From: Hermatobates lingyangjiaoensis
Lineage: Eukaryota; Arthropoda; Insecta; Hemiptera; Hermatobatidae
Assembly (NCBI GenBank): GCA_026182355.1
Contig: JAPFBL010000525.1
Location: 1-64,000 of the forward strand
DNA length: 64,000 nt
Reading direction: 5' to 3'
The position numbers and the translations under genes are program-made. Positions 58,446-64,000 of this stretch are shown here, piece by piece (position 1 is the first letter of the stretch; the number at the start of each line of letters is the position of its first letter). The notes beneath the pieces were generated by a model. That model was not told the origin of the DNA. It was given only the letters and a program-made list of their open reading frames with translations, and did no database searches.

Positions 58446-58679
58446 GCGTTCGAACTGAAGCACTCAAACAGGGTAGCCAACTTTCGGAGGAAAGGTAGAC
58501 AGGGAAGATAAAGAGATACAAGCCAAATAAAAATTAAAAAATGAAAATATTTAACTAAAATAAAAATTAAAAGCTGATAACAACTAAAACAATAAGGAAA
58601 AAAAAATCAACGATTGAGGTTAAGCCCAGGAGCCGATCTTCTGCCCAGAAGACTAATAAGTGCTTCTTCTGAAGCATAT

Positions 58680-58699
58680 ATCTATATATATATATATAT
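58680..58699. repeat. (TA)n tract
   Basis: Short alternating TA at the left border of the inverted dimer that follows. Confidence 0.8.
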
Positions 58700-58935
58700 A
58701 TAATATTATAAAAAGATTTCACATAAACACGTGAAATAACAATCAATGATCAAACCACAATAAGAAAATGGAAAAGCAAGACTAAGATCTTTCAACCGTA
58801 ACAAGCGGTCTTCGTCAGAGTCAAAAACCCAACTATTCAGTTGTGTTTTTGACTCTGACGAAGACCGCTTGTAACGGTTGAAAGATCTTAGTCTTGTTTT
58901 CCCATTTCTTATTGTGGTTTGATCATTGATATAAT
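58700..58935. mobile_element. Inverted-dimer element of the GACCGCTTGT family, well preserved
   Basis: The left arm, from AATCAATGATCAAACCACAA through ACTAAGATCTTTCAACCGTA to GTCAGAGTCAAAAAC, is inverted at 58,841-58,930 with two or three differences. Each arm contains CTCTGACGAAGACCGCTTGT then AACGGTTGAAAGATC: CTGACGA, an ACCG/CGGT stem and GAAA. Motifs face outward from a centre near 58,835. The left side has an extra border AAGATTTCACATAAACACGT that the right side lacks. AT-rich flanks hide any duplication. Confidence 0.88.
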
Positions 58936-58999
58936 AATATACATAATAACAGGTTATTATATGTACCTGTTATTATAAAACATAATGTTACTTATAACC

Positions 59000-59720
59000 A
59001 TACGTAACCTTTAAATAACACTATAAAGAAATCATTTAGCTCAAAAAGAAATTTAAATTATAGGTCTGAGTCAGCTGGGGAGAGAATGATCAAAATATAT
59101 GTTCTAGTCTAAAAATTTATCGAAGACCTCAAGTGAATAACTTCTCCATTACTCCATTAAAGTTTTTATGACTTTAAATTAGCCTGATGATTCACTTGGC
59201 ATTGATAAAAAGTTATTTTGGTTGATAGGTAACATAAAACACGAAAATATTAAAAATGCATAAATATCTGGATATCATTAACGAAGTCGGTCCATTCAAA
59301 ACCCTTGAGTTGTAATTTTAAGAAAATGTCAGAAGGTAAAAAATATCTTTCTGGCTCAGGTATTCCTACCGAAAAGTATAGTTTTAACTTTTGTTTTTAT
59401 AGAGTTTCTTTCATTTCTACTACATTGCATTGTTTGAAGTTAAGAATCGATAATTAATTAGCAGTGTTAAACACTCACTTTTCTAAATTGATAGGTCAAA
59501 CAATAAATATAGATACCTATTTCCCCTGCTAGTATAAATTAGATCCCTATTCTAACAGACCTATTCACTTCAATATAAAGCAGGCATTTTATGATATGGA
59601 AATGTCATATTTGATACTTAGCATTTATAGTTATCTTGTAATGGAAAAGCTTATGGAAAAGGTCTCCATGAATTCTTAGACTAATAAATAAACACATTTT
59701 AATAAGTCTTTCCACAGCTG
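59000..59720. other. Non-coding stretch
   Basis: Contains the short repeat shared with 38,585-38,650 (at 59,205-59,285). No other feature seen. Confidence 0.4.
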
Positions 59721-59725
59721 AATAA

Positions 59726-59889
59726 AAAGATTTCACATAAACACGTGAAATAACAATCAATGATCAAACAACAATATGAAAATGGGAAAACAAAACTAAG
59801 ATCTTTCAACCGTAACAAGTGGTCTTCGTCAGAGTCAAAGTTGGGTTTTTGACACTGACGAAGACCGCTTGTTATGGTTGAAAGATCTT
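59726..59889. mobile_element. Inverted-dimer element with 10-bp target duplication (164 bp)
   Basis: Same family as 58,700-58,935. The left part carries the border AAGATTTCACATAAACACGT and the minus-strand motif; the right part carries CACTGACGAAGACCGCTTGT then TATGGTTGAAAGATCTT. AGCTGAATAA occurs immediately on both sides (59,716-59,725 and 59,890-59,899), so the whole inverted dimer behaves as one inserted unit. A 10-bp duplication fits target-primed insertion better than cut-and-paste transposition. Confidence 0.88.
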
Positions 59890-59904
59890 AGCTGAATAAG
59901 AAAC

Positions 59905-60560
59905 TAAAAATTCCTCCTTAATTTAGAGCTTTAGTAAACTGTTATATATTGGACGTCCAAAAACTTGTTTGGTTTGATAAATATATATAGTAATTTTCTA
60001 GCTGTAATGTACTAGGTTGAAGAAATAGGTACTGTAAATATTACAAAAAATTTTGAATTGCAGTTATGAACCCTTGATTTGTTTAATATGAATATGTTGT
60101 GTATTATCACACTAATAAATTAATATTTATTTTTATTAGTTTATTCATTCAAAAATAATTTCAAAATCCTGTAATTTGGTCGGTTGCTTTATTCGGTAGG
60201 CCACTTGTCAAGGGACGGACGGAGGAGTAGGTATGAATCCCAAATCGTGTGGCGTGTGGCTACCAAGCAGTATAGTGGTTGAGTCATTCAGTTCTAGGCT
60301 GCACGTATACTAGAATTAAAAATAAATATTATGAAATATTTTATGAGTACAAACCCGGAATGAGCAGTTTTTAGTATAAGGAAAGATCGTTGGGGATATC
60401 ATATATAAAGTAAAAACACATTAATAAGAAGAAGGCGAACTGATGAAACACGCTGAGTGTCTACAACAACCTCGTTGTTATTATTTACATTGTTGGTAAG
60501 CATCAATACATCGGTAATAATGACTGTTTGTTTTATTCTTTAAACTTACAAACCTTGAAT
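59905..60560. other. Non-coding stretch
   Basis: 60,180-60,310 is GC-richer (GGGACGGACGGAGGAGTAGG). No gene or repeat end recognised. Confidence 0.4.
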
Positions 60561-60569
60561 TCGTTAGAC

Positions 60570-60826
60570 CAAGGGTCTTCAACCAGTGGGTCGCGAATTG
60601 TTTGTAATTGTTTATTTTTAAATAGAAAATAAAGGACTAATTTAAATAAATAATTTATTTATTATTAATGCGGCACAGTAATTTCATTGAAATTACTATT
60701 GATCAAATTTATTTTAATTTTCCCTGTTTTATTTATTGTTAATTTTATTTTTGTTCTCACTAAAGGGTCGCGAATAAATTTTGGCGTAAAAAATGGTTCG
60801 CGATGTAAAAAAGTTGAAGATCCCTG
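60570..60826. mobile_element. hAT-type MITE (257 bp) with 8-bp duplication
   Basis: The left end is CAAGGGTCTTCAACCAGTGG followed by GTCGCGAA; the right end, inverted, is CAGGGATCTTCAACTTTTTT then ACATCGCGAACC. CGTTAGAC flanks both sides exactly (60,562-60,569 and 60,827-60,834). Two opposed open frames inside are products of the element. Confidence 0.9.
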
Positions 60827-60843
60827 CGTTAGACAATACGACG

Positions 60844-60880
60844 CAGGGATCTTCAACCCTTCAACTCCTTACCCCTTATG
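60844..60880 (+). mobile_element. hAT left-end fragment
   Basis: CAGGGATCTTCAACCCTTCA at 60,844 matches the end of the preceding element for its first 14 bases. The rest of the element is missing; what follows is the repeat that begins at 60,880. Confidence 0.45.
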
Positions 60881-61325
60881 GTAAGGCACTACGTGTTTGT
60901 AATGTTACTATAAAGCAGGGCTTCTTAAACTGTGGGTCGCGACCCCCAGGGGGGTCGCGAGACTACTGAAAGGGGGTCGCAAAGATCTGATGCTTTGATA
61001 CTGATACTGATACTGATATAATTATATATATGTGAAATGAATGGGTACGTATTCTTTAATTCTTATTTTATTTACATTGTAAAATAGTGCGATATTACAT
61101 CTACATCTACGGTTAATATATATTTCATTATATGGAGGAGGGGGTCGTTTAAAATTTCCTAAGCTTGAAGGGGGTCGCAATATAAAAAAGTTTAAGAAGC
61201 TCTGCTATAAAGTACTCCGGTGATAAGTATACTTTATTTAAGGAAATTATTTAATAATATTTGTAACTATAATTTTTTTTTTATAGTTACTCAAGCTTTT
61301 AACAAGGTTGCGATGCACGCTAACA
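60880..61325 (+). repeat. 135-bp dispersed repeat, interrupted copy
   Basis: From GGTAAGGCACTACGTGTTTG it matches 62,190-62,328 on both sides of the hAT insertion at 60,916-61,204. A 9-base stretch around AACAAGGTT near 61,300 is absent from the other copy. Apart from this the two are nearly identical. Confidence 0.88.
60916..61204. mobile_element. hAT-type MITE (289 bp) with 8-bp duplication and an empty site nearby
   Basis: The left end is CAGGGCTTCTTAAACTGTGG followed by GTCGCGACCCCC; the right end, inverted, is CAGAGCTTCTTAAACTTTTT with GCGACCCCC further in. CTATAAAG is duplicated at 60,908-60,915 and 61,205-61,212. The corresponding sequence at 62,218-62,225 has a single CTATAAAG and no insertion, which directly confirms the ends and the duplication length. 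Confidence 0.96.
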
Positions 61326-61414
61326 TAATCATACATTATGTTTTTAAAGTTCATGAAGCAAACTATTTTTAAAAATTATGTATACACATGGAAACAAAGA
61401 TTATCTTGATTTTA

Positions 61415-61555
61415 TAATAAACAAATGAAACAGAAATGATCTTCTAAACCAGAAATGAGAAAAATGACTAAGCTCTTTCAACCAAAACAACAGTTTACGT
61501 TGTCACTAGTCATTTTTCTGACTTCTTACCGTGGTTTACAAGTTGATGGAATACT
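61415..61555. mobile_element. Diverged inverted-dimer element
   Basis: TCTAAACCAGAAATGAGAAA...GACTAAGCTCTTTCAACC on the left and GTGACAACG-type text on the minus strand with GACTTCTTACCGTGGTTTAC on the right match the outer and inner blocks of the GACCGCTTGT family. The arms are partial and diverged. Confidence 0.5.
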
Positions 61556-61559
61556 ACAT

Positions 61560-62185
61560 GTAAATTAGAAACCTTTGAATTTTGAATATGTTTCACGTAA
61601 TTATCTTCAATTGATACCTGTGAATGATTACTGTTTTTTAAATAAAATATATCGTACCAAGTCTGAAAAATTATAAGAAAAGAAGATGCGATACAAACGT
61701 CTACTGTGGGAATAGGCACCAGATGGAGACATATCAATGCAACGGAAAAAGATTTAAAGATGTTTATTTTAGACAAAAAAAAATATTTACAAATTAATCT
61801 ACTGGTTATCAATCAAATTCTTTTGAAAAAGAACGCGTAAATATTAGTTGAGTCAATAAGATCAATCAATCAATGTTTTTCAATAGTCCACGTCTGGTGC
61901 ACTAACAGCAAGTGAAAAATTACTAGTGCATATATCTAATTAAATTGGATTTATATTTTATTTAAATTATAAGTTCAAATTAAAAATTTAAAAAAGTTGA
62001 AGTTAAATTATAAGGTCTTTAAGCTTTATTTGAAAACATGCTGATAAGGATGTTATATTATTTTACGATAAATATACTGTCTTACTTAAGTAATATTTCC
62101 TAACACTTCGACTGGTGTGAGAACTGTCGTCAAGTTTTCTCTTGATAAAGGCGAGTTTCGAAACTCGATGGGTGAGTGAAAAATA
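61560..62185. other. Non-coding stretch
   Basis: A 100-codon minus-strand open frame (61,510-61,812) overlaps the preceding dimer and has no recognisable content. GAGTTTCGAAACTC is a short palindrome at about 62,152-62,165. Confidence 0.35.
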
Positions 62186-62189
62186 TAGC

Positions 62190-62328
62190 GGTAAGGCACT
62201 ACGTGTTTGTAATGTTACTATAAAGTACTCCGGTGATAAGTATACTTTATTTAAGGAAATTATTTAATAATATTTGTAACTATAAAATTTTTTTATAGTT
62301 ACTCAAGCTTTTGCGATGCACGCTAAAT
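62190..62328 (+). repeat. 135-bp dispersed repeat, uninterrupted copy (empty site)
   Basis: Runs from GGTAAGGCACTACGTGTTTG through TACTCCGGTGATAAGTATAC to GCGATGCACGCTAA and matches the two halves around the hAT insertion at 60,916. Outside these limits the flanks of the two copies are unrelated. Confidence 0.9.
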
Positions 62329-62400
62329 TGGTTTTAGTAAAATATGAATTTTGAAACTACTTGAGTTCAAAGTTTATGTTGAATGAAGAGAAATATAGAG

Positions 62401-62880
62401 GAAATGAAGCTGTAAGGTCGGGAGGGAAGGAAGGAAAGATCACGTATGTGATAAGTGAACAAGTCACGAATTGAGAAACATTCCCGACTAATGCAACAGT
62501 TTGGAGAAATACACAACTGACAGATATCTTGGGGATGAATCCCTTAAGGTAGAATTTTAAGCGTGGGAACAATATATCATATGATTAAAACGAACGGGGT
62601 CTATGAAGCGAGTTTGTGGGAACTGAGGGATGGGAAGCAGGTGGTAAAGGACGGTGGAAGGTCCAGCCTGGGTCAACATCTGGCAGGGGCCATGGCGTTA
62701 CTATGGCCACCGCAAGGCAAACAGTCACAATGAATCATTTCGACAAACACTCGACCCTCTTGCCAACTGAGCAGACTTATCTCAACATTATCACGGACCG
62801 ACCATTGCTTTGCTCACCAACATTAGCCCAAGTCTCGTCTCCAATTAAACCAGGGGCCAGATTTGTCCAAATGTAGTCAC
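62401..62880. other. G-to-C switch island (~480 bp)
   Basis: 62,581-62,700 has about 47 G and 18 C; 62,701-62,820 has about 39 C and 18 G; 62,401-62,460 is also strongly G-rich. The switch lies near 62,700. The 86-codon open frame here (62,616-62,876) has neither a recognisable domain nor a neighbour to support it. Confidence 0.5.
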
Positions 62881-63254
62881 TTTAACTTCAGATGAATAAC
62901 AACATTCTTATTCTTCACCCTTTGCGAGTTCTCTTAGAAGTACTACTGAACAATATGCATGAAATCCCTTTTCCAATACACAATCAACATTTTTGCAGTT
63001 TTTACAATAAAAATGAGAAACACGATCACCACGGTGTACTAAAGCTGTACCATACTATACGATCACAGCACCTTATTGTTCTGTTTATAATATACCATCG
63101 CAATTAGCCTTGATACCTTATATATTTTTACAAAAAATAATGTAATTCTTGACTGTGATTAGATTCTAAGAGAAACTGAATTTAAAGTTTCTTCACAGAA
63201 GAGTAAAGCTGACAAGTGTTGTTAAACATATGCTTAAAACAATATATGGAAAAG
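62881..63254. other. Non-coding stretch
   Basis: No feature seen between the G-to-C island and the hAT element at 63,263. Confidence 0.4.
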
Positions 63255-63262
63255 GTTTATAC

Positions 63263-63716
63263 CAGGCATGGGCAACCTGCGGCCCGCGGGCCACATGAGG
63301 CCCAGCACGTGTTTTTGTGCGGTCCTCGGAGATTATCTGGAATTCAGTCTTATTATTAAAAATTCCTTTGCTTCTGCTTATTAACTAAAGCTTACCGAGA
63401 TTTTTGGAATAAAATTACATTAAAGAGAGAGAGAGAGAGAGTTCAGTAGCAACAAATGCTTTAGTTCTTTTTTCATATGACGCTACTAATCTTTTTGGGG
63501 TTGTGTTGTGATAATTGCTTCATTATCATTATGATATAGTCAGATATGAATAATACTTTTCATTATAAGAATAATAAAAACTTAAATAATTATTGACACA
63601 TCAATATAGCACAGATTATGGTTCTCCATTTATATATATATATAAAACCTGAATGTATCAAAATACTAGAGAAATTACCATGCGGCACCCGGTTCACAAA
63701 AGGTTGCCCATGCCTG
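63263..63716. mobile_element. hAT-type non-autonomous element (454 bp) with 8-bp duplication
   Basis: The terminal inverted repeats are perfect for 16 bases: CAGGCATGGGCAACCT and AGGTTGCCCATGCCTG. The left subterminal region is GC-rich (GCGGCCCGCGGGCC). GTTTATAC is duplicated exactly at 63,255-63,262 and 63,717-63,724. The inside is AT-rich with a (GA)n run and no coding sequence. The end style is widely seen in hAT elements of animals. Confidence 0.95.
63424..63441. repeat. (GA)n microsatellite
   Basis: About nine GA units inside the hAT element. Confidence 0.85.
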
Positions 63717-63724
63717 GTTTATAC

Positions 63725-64000
63725 AATAAATAATAAAAACAAATTAATATTGTGCATGGAATAAATTCATTAATACACTTGTGGATTGATCAAAAAACCA
63801 TTCACAATAGGAGGACCAAGAATCCATAGTAAGGATTTAGAAGCATCTGCGATTTCGTTTCACCAAGCACACTAGCCTCGATTAGATAACCAGTGACCCT
63901 CAACCCCTGTGGCAACCCTCCACCTCAAAAAATCTTTTTTTTTTAAAGAACAGGACTTTTTTTGTCAATTGACATTGTTTTAGACACACAACATGCTAGA
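63725..64000. other. Non-coding end of window
   Basis: No feature seen. 63,880-63,930 is C-rich. Confidence 0.4.

Overview
The window reads as repeat-rich, AT-rich (about two thirds A+T) eukaryotic nuclear DNA with no protein-coding gene, rRNA or functional tRNA gene that I can support. Every open frame is short (155 codons or fewer), most have low-complexity composition, and none carries a domain I recognise. It is intergenic DNA, or the inside of a very long intron. The host is most likely an invertebrate. The best clue is a tRNA-headed SINE whose 3' tail is tandem CCTAA, the complement of the arthropod-type telomere unit TTAGG. This suggests an arthropod with a large genome (for example a chelicerate), but the sequence does not fix the taxon.

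What can be annotated is transposon-derived or satellite-like. (1) A tRNA-derived SINE family of about 320 bp has ten recognisable copies or fragments (11.8, 24.1, 26.1, 27.0, 39.8, 40.5, 41.9, 43.8, 55.8 and 57.2 kb). Three insertions have clear 13-14 bp target-site duplications and two keep good A and B boxes. (2) Non-autonomous hAT-type DNA transposons with 8-bp duplications sit at 10.3, 60.6, 60.9 and 63.3 kb, with fragments at 12.6, 26.6, 41.2, 55.3 and 60.8 kb. The one at 60,916-61,204 has an unoccupied copy of its target 1.3 kb away. (3) A MITE lies at 4.3 kb and a nested inverted-repeat element at 10.6-10.9 kb. (4) A 1.6-2.1 kb unclassified family, called R1 here, has copies at 4.5, 11.2 (truncated) and 51.1 kb. 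(5) Many short retroelement-like pieces share the arrangement CTGANGA - short hairpin - GAAA, usually next to (TA)n and very often arranged as 5'-to-5' inverted dimers that would fold into long hairpins. They resemble terminal repeats of Penelope-like elements, whose hammerhead-type core is similar but not identical. (6) Tandem arrays lie at 18.5 kb (157 bp), 23.1 kb (67 bp), 24.7 kb (about 64 bp), 34.5 kb (about 39 bp) and 46.0 kb (about 87 bp).

Region by region: 0-4 kb is AT-rich with Penelope-like fragments and (TA)n; 4.1-6.1 kb holds a G/C-switch island, a MITE and an R1 copy; 8.7-9.5 kb is a cluster of four hairpin-type insertions; 10.3-12.1 kb has a hAT element, R1 fragment and SINE; 14.4-16.1 kb is GC-richer; 18-20.1 kb has hairpins and a CAGACA-rich array; 23-25.2 kb has two tandem arrays and a SINE; 26-27.4 kb is SINE / hAT / SINE; 34.4-35.1 kb is an array; 36.9-38.6 kb has inverted dimers; 39.7-44.2 kb is SINE-rich; 46 kb is an array; 50-53.2 kb has a large inverted repeat and R1; 55-57.5 kb is hAT / SINE / SINE; 58.3-63.7 kb has inverted dimers and the hAT cluster.

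A pattern not explained by the repeats is a set of short GC-richer islands, each G-rich on the left and C-rich on the right with an abrupt switch (about 4.2, 14.65, 15.9, 19.1, 21.2, 32.1, 33.7, 37.6, 49.6, 56.3 and 62.7 kb). I see no new gene system. The points most worth following are the hairpin motif family, the inverted dimers and these skew islands.
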